Source: Larix kaempferi (Eukaryota; Streptophyta; Pinopsida; Pinales; Pinaceae). From it: a DNA stretch of 64,000 bases. A model generated the notes under the pieces. It saw only the letters and a list, made by a program, of their open reading frames with translations, was not told the origin of the DNA and searched no databases. Location of the stretch: assembly GCA_027924585.1 (NCBI GenBank), contig BSBM01000602.1:9919501-9983500 (forward strand). The letters run 5' to 3'. Positions 54,891-64,000 of the stretch are shown piece after piece; position 1 is the stretch's first letter, and each line of letters begins with the position of its first letter. Position numbers and translations under genes: made by a program.

Positions 54891-56324
54891 TTATCTATTG
54901 AAAATATTGAAGTTCCCAGGATCTGGGAAGAATGCCATGATCAAGGAGTACCAGTCGATCATGAAGATGTTTGGGATGCAGTCCCAAGACCTGAAGGGGG
55001 GTCTGTAGTGACTTCCAAGAGGATCTACAAGATCAAGCATGCTGCAGGTGGTAGCATAGAGACTTTTGCTCCTGTAGCCAGATACACTTCCATTAGATCT
55101 GTACTTGCTCTGGCTGCAGTGATGAAATGGAAGATACACCAAATGGATTTCAAGACAACTTTCTTGAATGGTGTAGTTGAAGAAGAAGTGTATGTGGAGC
55201 AGCCACTTGGTTCTGAGACACATGACAGGGAGTCATATACATGCAGAACTTGGTATGGTAGGATAGATAGCTTTCTATCCAGTTTGGGCTTTACCAAGAG
55301 TAAAGCAGATTCCAACCTTTACTACAAGGTTGAGGAAGGCAATCCAGTGATACTACTTTTGTATATGGATGACCTGTTTATTACAGGTGAAGATAGATTG
55401 ATTGCCGACACGCAGCAGAAGCTTGCTATAGAGTTCGAGATGAAGAACTTGTGGATGATGCACTATTTTCTAGGTATGGAGGTGTGGCAGAGTGCAGATG
55501 GAATCTTCCTTGGACAAGGGAAGTATGCAGTAGAGATCCTGAAGAGGTTCGGGAAGATGGACTGCAAGGCCATGGCCACACCTATGGCATCAAACCTGAA
55601 GCTTCTGTGTGATGCTTCATCTGAGCTGGTTGATATCACTATGTGTCGTCAGATGTTTGGGTCCTTGATGTACCTGACGAACATGAGACCAGATATTTGC
55701 TTTGCAGTGAACACATTGAGCCAGTTCCTGATGGATCCGAGGAGTGTTCACCTGGTTGCTGTAAAGCATATTCTGAGGTACCTGAAGGGTACAGTTGATT
55801 ATGGGCTCAAGTATGTTGCGAATCAAAAGTTTAACCTACAGGGTTATTTTGATTCAGATTGGGCAGGCAGTGCTGCAGATAGGAAGAGCACTTCTGGGTG
55901 CTGCTTCAGTATGGGATTAGGTGTGATCTCTTGGTTTAGCAGGAAGCAGTCCTGCGTAGCACTGAGTACAGCCGAGGCAGAGTATGTTGCAGCCTGTTCG
56001 GCTAGTTGTGAGGCAGTATGGCTTCAAAAGCTACTGTCAGAGTTATTTGATCTCCCGCTGGAGACTACTGGTATCTTTTGTGACAACCAGAGTTGTGTGA
56101 AGCTGTCTGAGAACTCGGTGTTCCACAACAGGTCAAAGCACATTGAGATCAAGTATCATTATATAAGAGATATGGTGCAGAGAGGAGCAGTGAAGCTCCT
56201 GTATATTGCGACGGATGAGCAGATTGCAGATGTGCTGACGAAGCCACTAGCCAAAGTGAAGTTCGAGTACTTTAGAGAGAGGCTTGGCGTTCTTCAGATC
56301 GACGACACTTCGAGGAAGAAGTGA
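54891..56324 (+). CDS. copia RT-RNase H frame, 438 codons open from 55008
   Basis: HEDVWDAVPRPEGGSVVTSK begins the RT at about 54962. The open frame from ATG 55008 contains FAPVARYTSIRSVLALAAVM, the IHQMDFKTTFLNG block, the catalytic box as LLLYMDDLFIT (YMDD, where YVDD is usual) and MMHYFLGMEVWQ. RNase H follows with GYFDSDWAGSAADRKSTSGC, STAEAEYVAACSASCEAVWL, FCDNQSCVKLSENSVFHNRS and IADVLTKPLAKVKFEYFRER. TGA is at 56322-56324. Two short in-frame deletions remove RT residues after GGSIE and around the usual LKKALYGLKQAP, so activity is doubtful although the frame is open. Confidence 0.88.
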   Translation, partial: LSIENIEVPRIWEECHDQGVPVDHEDVWDAVPRPEGGSVVTSKRIYKIKHAAGGSIETFAPVARYTSIRSVLALAAVMKWKIHQMDFKTTFLNGVVEEEVYVEQPLGSETHDRESYTCRTWYGRIDSFLSSLGFTKSKADSNLYYKVEEGNPVILLLYMDDLFITGEDRLIADTQQKLAIEFEMKNLWMMHYFLGMEVWQSADGIFLGQGKYAVEILKRFGKMDCKAMATPMASNLKLLCDASSELVDITMCRQMFGSLMYLTNMRPDICFAVNTLSQFLMDPRSVHLVAVKHILRYLKGTVDYGLKYVANQKFNLQGYFDSDWAGSAADRKSTSGCCFSMGLGVISWFSRKQSCVALSTAEAEYVAACSASCEAVWLQKLLSELFDLPLETTGIFCDNQSCVKLSENSVFHNRSKHIEIKYHYIRDMVQRGAVKLLYIATDEQIADVLTKPLAKVKFEYFRERLGVLQIDDTSRKK

Positions 56325-57120
56325 ATGACACATTTGTTGAAGCCATTCCAAGCATGGTGGAAGGAGGATCCTTCTCATGGCTATGGATGTAAGCGATGGA
56401 TGATGAGCATTAGGATGATGTTCAAGTTTCTGCTCTATATGATCAGTTGGATCATTTATATGTATGTATGTACGCATCATGTTGGATGCTGGATATGATC
56501 AGTTGGATCATTTATATGTATGTATGTACGCATCATGTTGGATGCTAGATATGATTAGTTGGATCATTAATATGTATGTATGTATGCATCATGTTGGATG
56601 CTGGATATGATCAGGTAGATCATGTATTTGTATATGTATCATGTGGATACTTGTATGATTAGGTAGATCATGTATTTGTATATGTATCAGGTGGATACTT
56701 GTATGATCAGGTAGATCATGTACTTATGTATGTATCAGGTGGATGCATTATGTATATCAGATGGATGCATTTGTGTGATCAGGTAGATCATGTATGATGA
56801 TATGTATCAGGTAGATACTGTGTATGCATCAGATGGATATATTGTTTGATCAGGATGATCACAGATGACGAGCTTCAGGATGTTGCTCCAGATGATATGC
56901 GTCAGGTTGATGCTATGATGATGATCAGGATGATCACAGATGACGAGCTTCAGGATGTTGATCTAGATGATACGCATTAGGTTGATGCTATGATCATGAT
57001 CATAGATGACGAGCTTCAGGATGTTGCTCCAGATGATACGCATCGGGTTGATGGTATGATGATGATCAGGTTGATCATGTGATGATGTACATCAGGATGA
57101 TGTATGGTGAGTATCGGTTT
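56325..57120. repeat. minisatellite blocks in the copia 3' UTR
   Basis: Three arrays follow each other: ~64 bp units with TATGATCAGTTGGATCATTT and TACGCATCATGTTGGATGC (56440-56600); ~50 bp units with GATCAGGTAGATCATGTA and TGTATCA(G/T)GTGGATAC (56608-56850); and ~70 bp units with GATGACGAGCTTCAGGATGT (56865-57060). Confidence 0.9.
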
Positions 57121-57164
57121 GATACTCTATGGCCGTGGACAGGTTGTGCAGGTAGCATAGAAAA

Positions 57165-57575
57165 GACTCTTTAAAAACCGGACAGGTAGAGCGGTGTGCT
57201 CGTAACATCCTGGGTTGCTCTGCCGAGATCTGAACAGGTAGAGCGGTGTGCTCGTAACATCCTGGGATGCTCTGAGTAGGTTTTGCTACAGTTTTGCATA
57301 GAAAAAGATCCTTTAAAATCTGGACAGGTAGAGCGGTGTGCTCGTAACATCCTGGGATGCTCTATCGAGATCCAAACAGGTAGAGTGGTGTGCTCGTAAC
57401 ATCCTGGGATGCTCTGAGTAGGTTTTGCGAAAGTTCACATAGAAAAGATCCTTTAAAATCCGGACAGGTAGAGCGGTGTGCTCGTAACAGCCTGGGATTC
57501 TCTATTGAGATCCAGATAGGTAGAGCGTTTTGCTCGTAACATCCTGGGATGCTCTGAGTAGGTTTTGTGAAGGTC
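57165..57575. repeat. higher-order minisatellite, ~141 bp period
   Basis: ACAGGTAGAGCGGTGTGCTC plus GTAACATCCTGGGATGCTCT occurs six times as three pairs; pair starts near 57180, 57323 and 57463. Each pair is followed by GAGTAGGTTTTG and AAAAGATCCTTTAAAATC. Confidence 0.92.
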
Positions 57576-57860
57576 AGCATGTAAAAGAACCTATAGTCTG
57601 CGCTAGGTTTTGTCGACGCACGTAATCAGTCCTAGGTTCCAAAGTATGGCCATTGATGATGAAGACCTACATGTGGTGGGCCTACATCCAGTATGAAAAA
57701 GGACTGGCTCTGTAGAACTTCCTATGATGAGTAGATTCAGAGATTGATTGAGATAACAGCAGCAGTGACGATGACGATGACTCGATGATGATTATCCAGT
57801 GACGATGATCCAAAGAAGAAGACTTGTGCTAGAAGACCTGTGTCGAGAAATACCTTCCTA

Positions 57861-57872
57861 GTTAAGAGGGAG
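57861..57872 (+). other. polypurine tract
   Basis: GTTAAGAGGGAG immediately before the 3' LTR; copied at 59904-59915 and 61926-61937 in the triplicated units. Confidence 0.88.
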
Positions 57873-58549
57873 TGTTGATGTATATGTAACTTCGGAATGT
57901 ATTTCATATATGTATATTGTACTCCTATAGAGATGGTATTATTCCTCTATACAGAAGTGTTTGTATTCCTATAGAGATGTTATTATTCCTCTATACGGAA
58001 GTGTCGTCATTTATATTGTAAGTGTCGTAACTTATACTTGATGGGTTATAGACTACCTTGTTGGGGTCGGCCCTGTATAAGTCATGTGGGTCGAAGGGTT
58101 ATTAGACCACCCTATTGGGGGTCGGCCATGTGGGTCAAAGGGTTATTGGACCACCCTATTGGGTGTCGGCCCAGTCAGCATTATGTTATGTGGTTAAGTT
58201 AAGGCCGACCTAGTAAAGGTTATTAGGCAAGTCAAGTCAAGTATAAATAGAGTGCGGAAGGCACTCTATTTTATCATTCTATTCTCTCTCACACACTTGG
58301 GAGAGTAGCGCACTTGTGAAGGAGGAGAAGCTGCTGCTAGGAGATGTCTATCTCTTATGGTTGGGTTGTATCATTGCTCTATCTATCTCTGAGGAAGTTA
58401 TTAGGGTTTTTCACCTTTATGGTTTTCCCCAAGTAAACTCTGTGTCTCTTGTGTGCTTGCATTATTGTGTCCATGATTGATATGCTATACATGTTGTTCT
58501 CTCAGTTAAGATCCTAGTTCAGATTGAAGTAAATTCTGAAAAATTAACA
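57873..58549 (+). mobile_element. 3' LTR of the copia at 51348
   Basis: 677 bp, followed by TSD ATCTA. First of three tandem LTR copies. Confidence 0.93.
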
Positions 58550-58884
58550 ATCTATACTTGTCGCAGTGCTCCCCCTGTGTATATGATCCCCCTGAGTTCT
58601 TTGGGATTTTGAATTCTGCGGATATTACTGTCAGTACTTCTTCTGGTTTCTGTTACTTCTGCACAGATGACTGATCTACTTCACACTCTTTCACGTTTGC
58701 TACATCCGCATGCTGCACTGTATTAATTTGCTTCACGCTCTTTCATGTTTGTTGCATTTGCATGCAGTCTCGTCATACTTTATTGCGTGTTGTTTCTGTT
58801 TTATGCTCTTTCACAACTTCTCATGCATCTTTTCTCCTCGGCTGCTTTACTTCTTCTCAGCTTCATGCAATAGTACAAAATGAG

Positions 58885-59266
58885 AAATTAATGACTAAAA
58901 AAATGACTAAAATTCGACTATAAACGACTATTTTTGAGTCGGTGACTAATAGTATCTGATTTCCACTATCTTATCTCTACTCGTATTTCACTAGTCATTA
59001 ATTGGTTGACTTATTAGTCATTGATAGTCACTGATTAAGTCATTGATTTAGTCACTGATACTCACTGATTTAGTTGCTGATACTCACTGATTTACTCATT
59101 GATTGTCACAATTAATGACCAAATATACGACTAAATAAACTAGATAATAACATATTAATGACTAAGCTAAATATGACTAAACGTTAGTCGCGCTATAAGA
59201 TACTGGAAATTAACTACTAATAGTCGTATATATGCGAATTTAGTCATTTTCTTAGTCACTAATTTA
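58885..59266. mobile_element. foldback/MITE-like element, unit 1
   Basis: The left end AAATTAATGACTAAAAAAAT is mirrored by the right end (inverse complement AAATTAGTGACTAAGAAAAT). With gaps, the match extends about 100 bp inward (TTTCCA(C/G)TATCTTAT on both arms). The middle is a tandem array of AGTCA(T/C)TGATTT-like units. No coding capacity and no clear TSD. Confidence 0.7.
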
Positions 59267-59270
59267 TGAT

Positions 59271-59343
59271 AGGGTACGGAGGAATCGAACCACTAATCTC
59301 CTGCCTATAATTAGGCAGGTGCTCTACCATTGAGCTAACACCC
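59271..59343 (-). tRNA. tRNA-like sequence, probably a pseudogene, unit 1
   Basis: Minus-strand GGGTGTTAGCTCAATGGTAG has a perfect D arm (GCTC/GAGC) and A box; GGTTCGATTCC is a perfect B box. Six acceptor pairs form with wobbles. The anticodon arm CCTGC...GCAGG has a 10-nt loop (or 7 bp stem and 6-nt loop), and only 3 of 5 T-stem pairs form, so the anticodon cannot be assigned. Length is 73 nt. Confidence 0.5.
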
Positions 59344-59915
59344 TTTAAGAAGTTGTTATTGCTTTACAATGATGATATTCAAACAAATTTTGCATGGGAA
59401 CAAAATGAATGTCAATCATATTCAAGAATAATGCTTCAAGTACTAAAAGAATTCTAAGATATAGCAGTTCAACTATGACAATGATGAAAATTCAAAGAAG
59501 AATGATCTTACAAACTACGCATGAGTACAATAATCCATGGGTGTACAAATTATCAGGAACAAAAGCAAGCTGCTTCCCTTCAGAGACAAAAAAGAATACA
59601 AGATCCAACTTGCAATGAATTTGTTTTAATTGTCTATTAATTGTTGATGGTTTTGTTGACGCACGTAATCATTCCTAGGTTCCACAGTATGGCCACTGAT
59701 GATGAAGACCTACAGGCGGTGGGCCTACATCCAGTATGAAAAAGGACTGGCTTTGTACAACTTCCTATGACGAGTAGATTCAGAGATTGATTGAGATAGA
59801 AGCAGCAGTGACGATGACGATGACTCGATGACGATTATCCAGTGACGATGATCCAAAGAAGAAGACTTGTGCTAGAAGACCTGTGTCGAGAAATACCTTC
59901 CTAGTTAAGAGGGAG

Positions 59916-60593
59916 TGTTGATGTATATGTAACTTTGGAATGTATTTCATATATGTATATTGTACTCCTATAGAGATGGTATTATTTCTCTATACAGAAG
60001 TGTTTGTATTCCTATAGAGATGTTATTATTCCTCTATACGGAAGTGTCGTCATTTATATTGTAAGTGTCGTAACTTATACTTGATAAGTTATTAGACCAC
60101 CTTGTTGGGGTCGGCCCTGTATAAGTCATGTGGGTCGAAGGGTTATTAGACCACCTTATTGGGGGTCGGCCATGTGGGTCAAAGGGTTATTAGACCACCC
60201 TATTGGGTATCGGCCCAGTCAGCATTATGTTATGTGGTTAAGTTAAGGCCGACCCAGTAAAGGTTATTAGGCAAGTCAAGTCAAGTATAAATAGAGTGCG
60301 GGAGGCACTCTATTTTATCATTCTATTCTTTCTCACACACTCGGGAGAGTAGCGCACTTGTGAAGGAGGAGAAGCTGCTGCTAGGAGATGTCTATCTCTT
60401 ATGCTTGGGTTGTATCATTGCTCTATCTATCTCTGAGGAAGTTATTGGGGTTTTTCACCTTTATGGTTTTCCCCAAGTAAACTCTGTGTCTCTTGTGTGC
60501 TTGCATTATTGTGTCCATGATTGATATGCTGTACATGTTGTTCTCTCAGTTAAGATCCTAGATTAGATTGAAGTAAATTCTGAAAAATTAACA
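59916..60593 (+). mobile_element. duplicated copia LTR, unit 2
   Basis: 678 bp copy of 57873-58549 with PPT before it and ATCTA after it, carried along by the tandem duplication rather than by a new insertion. Confidence 0.93.
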
Positions 60594-60928
60594 ATCTATA
60601 CTTGTCGCAGTGCTCCCCCTGTGTATATGATCCCCCTGAGGTCTTTGGGATTCTGAATTCTGCGGATATTGCTGTTAGTACTTCTTCTGGTTTCTGTTAC
60701 TTCTGCACAGACGACTGATCTACTTCACACTCTTTCACGTTTGCTACATCCGCATGCTGCACTGTATTAATTTGCTTCATGCTCTTTCATGTTTGTTGCA
60801 TTTGCCTGCAGTCTCGTCATACTTTACTGCGTGTTGTTTCTACTTTATGCTCTTTCACAACTTCTCATGCATCTTTTCTCCTCGGCTGCTTTACTTCTTC
60901 TCAGCTTCATGCACTAGTACAAAATGAG

Positions 60929-61291
60929 AAATTAATGACTAAAAAAATGACTAAAATTCGACTATAAACAACTATTTTTGAGTCGGTGACTAATAGTAAC
61001 TGATTTCCACTATCTTATCTCTAGTCGTATTTCACTAGTCATTAATTGGTTGACTTATTAGTCATTGATAGTCACTGATTAAGTCATTGATTTAGTCACT
61101 GATACTCACTGATTTACTCATTGATTGTCAAAATCAATGACCAAATATACGCCTAAATAAACTACTAGATAATAACATATTAATGACTAAGCTAAATACG
61201 ACTAAACATTAGTCGCGCTATAAGATACTGGAAATTAACTACTAATAGTCGTATATATGCGAATTTAGTCATTTTCTTAGTCACTAATTTA
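60929..61291. mobile_element. foldback/MITE-like element, unit 2
   Basis: Copy of 58885-59266 with a shorter central array. Confidence 0.7.
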
Positions 61292-61295
61292 TGAT

Positions 61296-61368
61296 AGGGT
61301 ACGGAGGAATTGAACCACCAATCTCCTGCCTATAATTAGGCAGGTGCTCTACCATTGAGCTAACACCC
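61296..61368 (-). tRNA. tRNA-like sequence, probably a pseudogene, unit 2
   Basis: Same as unit 1, with B box GGTTCAATTCC. Confidence 0.5.
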
Positions 61369-61937
61369 TTTAAGAAGTTGTTATTGCTTGACAATTATGA
61401 TATTCAAACAAATTTTGCATGGGAACAAAATGAATGTCAAACATATTCACAAATAATGCTTCAAGTACTAAAAGAATTCTAAGATATAGCAGTTCAACTA
61501 TGACAATGATGAAAATTCAAATAAGAATGATCTTACAAACTACGCATGAGTACAATAATCCATGGGTGTACAAATTCTCAGGAACAAAAGCAAGCTGCTT
61601 CCCTTCCTAGACAGAAAAGAATACAAGATCCAACTTGCAATAAATTTGTTTTAATTGTCTATCAATTGTTGATAGTTTTGTTGACGCACGTAATTAGTCC
61701 TAGGTTCCACAGTATGGCCACTGATGATGAAGACCTACAGGTGGTGGGCCATCCAGTATGAAAAAGGACTGGCTCTATAGAACTTCCTATGATGAGTAGA
61801 TTCAGAGATTGATTGATATAGCAGCAGCAATGACGATGACGATGACTCAATGACGATTATCCAGTGACGATGATCCAAAGAAGAAGACTTGTGCGAGAAG
61901 ACCTGTGTCGAGAAATATCTTCCTAGTTAAGAGGGAG

Positions 61938-62615
61938 TGTTGATGCATATGTAACTTCGGAATGTATTTCATATATGTATATTGTACTCCTATAGAGATG
62001 GTATTATTCCTCTATACGAAAGTGTTTGTATTCCTATAGAGATGTTATTATTCCTCTATACGGAAGTGTCATCATTTATATTGTAAGTGTCGTAACTTAT
62101 ACTTGATGGGTTATTAGACCACCTTGTTGGGGTCAGCCCTATATAAGTCATGTGGGTCGAAGGGTTATTATACCACCCTAATGGGGGTCGGCCATGTGGG
62201 TCAAAGGGTTATTAGACCACCCTATTGGGTGTCGGCCCAGTCAGCATTATGTTATGTGGTTAAGTTAAGGCCGACCTAGTAAAGGTTATTAGGCAAGTCA
62301 AGTCAAGTATAAATAGAGTGCGGGAGGCACTCTATTTTATCATTCTATTCTCTCTCACACACTCGGGAGAGTAGCGCACTTGTGAAGGAGGAGAAGCTGC
62401 TGCTAGGATATGTCTATCTCTTATGCTTCGGTTGTATCATTGCTTTATCTATCTCTGAGGAAGTTATTGGGGTTTTTCACCTTTATGGTTTTCCCCAAGT
62501 AAACTCTGTGTCTCTTGTGTGCTTGCATTATTGTGTCCATGATTGATATGCTGTACATGTTGTTCTCTCAGTTAAGATCCTAGATCAGATTGAAGTAAAT
62601 TCTGAAAAATTAACA
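61938..62615 (+). mobile_element. duplicated copia LTR, unit 3
   Basis: 678 bp copy, begins TGTTGATGCATATG. Same flanks as units 1 and 2. Confidence 0.93.
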
Positions 62616-62950
62616 ATCTATACTTGTCGCAGTGCTCCCCCTGTGTATATGATCCCCTTGAGTTCTTTGGGATTCTGAATTCTGTGGATATTACTGTCAG
62701 TACTTCTTTTGGTTTCTGTTACTTCTGCACAGACGACTGATCTACTTCACACTCTTTCACGTTTGCTACATCCGCATGCTGCACTGTATTAATTTGCTTC
62801 ACGCTCTTTCATGTTTGTTGCATTTGCATGCAGTCTCGTCATACTTTACTGCGTGTTGTTTCTACTTTATGCTCTTTCACAACTTCTCATGCATCTTTTC
62901 TTCTCGGCTGCTTTACTTCTTCTCAGCTTCATGCACTAGTACAAAATGAG

Positions 62951-63357
62951 AAATTAATGACTAAAAAAATGACTAAAATTCGACTAAACGACTATTTTTG
63001 AGTCGGTGACTAATAGTATCCGATTTCCACTATCTTATCTCTAGTCGTATTTCACTAGTCATTAATTGGTTGAATTATTAGTCATTGATAGTCACTGATT
63101 AAGTCATTGATTTAGTCATTGATACTCACTGATTTAGTCATTGATACTCACTGATTTAGTCACTGATTTACTCATTGATTTAGTTATTGATTGTCACAAT
63201 TAATGACCAAATATACAACTAAATAAACTACTAGATAATAACATATTAATGACTAAACTAAATACGACTAAACGTTAGTCGCGCTATAAGATAGTGGAAA
63301 TTAACTACTAATAGTCGTATATATGCGAATTTAGTCATTTTCTTAGTCACTAATTTA
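62951..63357. mobile_element. foldback/MITE-like element, unit 3
   Basis: Longest copy; the central TTTAGTCA(T/C)TGAT array is expanded at about 63110-63195. Confidence 0.7.
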
Positions 63358-63361
63358 TGAT

Positions 63362-63434
63362 AGGGTACGAAGGAATCGAACCACCAATCTCCTGCCTATA
63401 ATTAGGCAGGTGCTCTACCATTGAGCTAACACCC
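63362..63434 (-). tRNA. tRNA-like sequence, probably a pseudogene, unit 3
   Basis: Same as unit 1, B box GGTTCGATTCC; one change in the T-stem 3' side (CCTTC). Confidence 0.5.
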
Positions 63435-63739
63435 TTTAAGAAGTTGTTATTGCTTGACAATGATGATATTCAAACAAATTTTGCATGGGAACAAAATGAA
63501 TGTCAAACATATTCAAGAATAATGCTTCAAGTACTAAAAGAATTCTAACATATAGCAGTTCAACTGTGACAATGATGAAAATTCAAAGAAGAATGATCTT
63601 ACAAACTACGCATGAGTACAATAATCCATGGCTGTACAAATTATCAGGAACAAAAGCAAGCTGCTTCCCTTCACAGACATAAAAGAATACAAGATCCAAA
63701 TTGCAATAAATTTGTTTTAATTGTCTATCAATTGTTGAT

Positions 63740-63848
63740 CTCTCAACAGCTAGAGGCGTTTGCCTGTTTGAGATACAAAATACATACAATTATCTTCAAC
63801 TTCACTTCTTCAAAACCAGTTGCAGTAAAAATTATTCTAGGAATTGTC
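63740..63848 (-). other. 3' flank of the Rab exon up to the repeat array
   Basis: The 109 bp between the stop codon and the end of the triplicated array; probably 3' UTR. No AATAAA signal is evident, so the transcript end may lie within the repeated unit. Confidence 0.5.
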
Positions 63849-63942
63849 TTATGAGCAACAACCACTTTTTTGAACAACATGCTGCCCTTTCATTTGTACA
63901 GTAGCAGGTCTGTTGCTATTCATGGCAAGCTGACTTGCCATC
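63849..63942 (-). CDS. terminal exon of a Rab1/RABD-type small GTPase
   Basis: After a TTTTGTATTGCAG acceptor (AG at 63943-63944) the minus strand encodes, following one codon-completing G, MASQLAMNSNRPATVQMKGQ then HVVQKSGCCS and TAA at 63849-63851. This is the hypervariable tail of plant Rab1/RABD (YPT1-like) GTPases: MASQ.A.N..RP.TVQ..GQ.V.QKSGCCS, with the twin-Cys geranylgeranylation site that anchors the protein to ER/Golgi membranes. The GTP-binding exons lie beyond the right edge. The interrupted codon phase (AG|G, Arg) fits the usual ...R-MASQ junction. The tail is diagnostic for Rab, less so for the exact subclass. Confidence 0.78.
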
Positions 63943-64000
63943 CTGCAATACAAAATAAATGGAGTTAAGTCAATAGTATTTCATAGAAAATAGAAAATAT

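Larger units (their letters stand above)
51348..58549 (+). mobile_element. copia insertion, 7.2 kb, TSD ATCTA, gag and integrase eroded
   Basis: LTRs at 51348-52004 and 57873-58549 start TGTTGATGTATATG and end TTAACA; ATCTA flanks both sides (51343-51347, 58550-58554). Inside are a PBS, a small gag remnant, an integrase scrap, an intron-like block, a 438-codon RT-RNase H frame, three minisatellite blocks and a PPT. The pol frame resembles that of the element at 13178. Its 3' end and flank were later triplicated. Confidence 0.93.
57606..63739. repeat. three tandem copies of a ~2.03 kb unit
   Basis: Units are 57606-59648 (2043 bp), 59649-61673 (2025 bp) and 61674-63739 (2066 bp). Each starts in copia 3' UTR (GGTTTTGT(C/T)GACGCACG), continues through PPT, LTR, TSD ATCTA and flank (ACTTGTCGCAGTGCTCCCCC), a foldback element, a tRNA-like sequence and ends at AATTGTTGAT. 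The last copy runs on into unduplicated DNA (CTCTCAACAGC). The unit joins half of an insertion to its flank, so it arose after that insertion. Copies differ by scattered substitutions and small indels. Confidence 0.95.

Noticed and set aside
59271-59343. Functional tRNA gene
   Set aside because: Anticodon loop is the wrong size and the T stem is poorly paired; no anticodon can be assigned.
60921-60940. CACTAGTACAAAATGAG as a possible CACTA transposon end
   Set aside because: No inverted TTTTGTACTAGTG partner on the other side, no 3 bp TSD, and the unit 1 copy reads CAATAG.

Overview
The window reads as nuclear DNA of a seed plant with a large, repeat-rich genome. It holds two recognisable host genes with spliceosomal introns. 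Around them lie Ty1/copia, Ty3/gypsy, LINE, SINE and hAT-like sequences in several states of decay. A conifer or other gymnosperm would fit (long intron, old nested LTR elements), but that is an inference; no sequence here names the species.

Layout. 1-5491: minus-strand Ty3/gypsy element of the Tat/Athila side, with gag, protease, an extra RNase H, RT, RNase H and integrase. It is cut by the window edge, and LTR-like non-coding DNA follows to about 9284. 9285-12664: 5'-truncated plus-strand chromovirus-type gypsy with an intact-looking 3' end (PPT plus a 1.4 kb LTR). 13178-18846: complete minus-strand copia insertion (TSD CATAA) without an integrase core. 18893-19492: two SINEs. 21908-23338: minus-strand LTR of the same family as 11240-12664. 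23345-26235: decayed L1-type LINE. 28348-28551: SINE with an 18 bp TSD. 29433-35251: ribosomal protein L32 gene on the minus strand, three exons and a 5.3 kb first intron filled with repeats, including an hAT-like element and a SINE; three telo-boxes lie upstream. 38430-41480: copia fragments forming a large head-to-head palindrome, one arm split by a solo LTR. 42102-44365: copia 5' LTR, gag and protease. 44619-49246: gypsy element with both LTRs but no RT. 51348-58549: copia element with TSD ATCTA and one long RT-RNase H frame. 57606-63739: three tandem copies of a ~2.03 kb unit. 63849-63942: terminal exon of a Rab1/RABD-type GTPase, minus strand.

How the parts relate. The insertions are nested. 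A minus-strand LTR element (LTR-like DNA ending at 51273, PPT at 51274-51290) is interrupted by the gypsy at 44619 and by the copia at 51348. A later tandem triplication then copied the copia 3' end together with its flank. Each ~2 kb unit holds copia 3' UTR, PPT, an LTR, an imperfect foldback element and a tRNA-like sequence. The array stops about 110 bp downstream of the Rab stop codon. The two copia elements at 13178 and 51348 are relatives: both lack most of the integrase, share an intron-like block ahead of RT, and carry minisatellites between RNase H and the PPT.

The most unusual observations are the triplicated unit, the position of the extra RNase H upstream of RT in the first element, the shared intron-like block, and the gypsy element in which protease and RNase H are fused in one frame across a missing RT. 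No CRISPR, bacterial operon or organellar gene block was seen.
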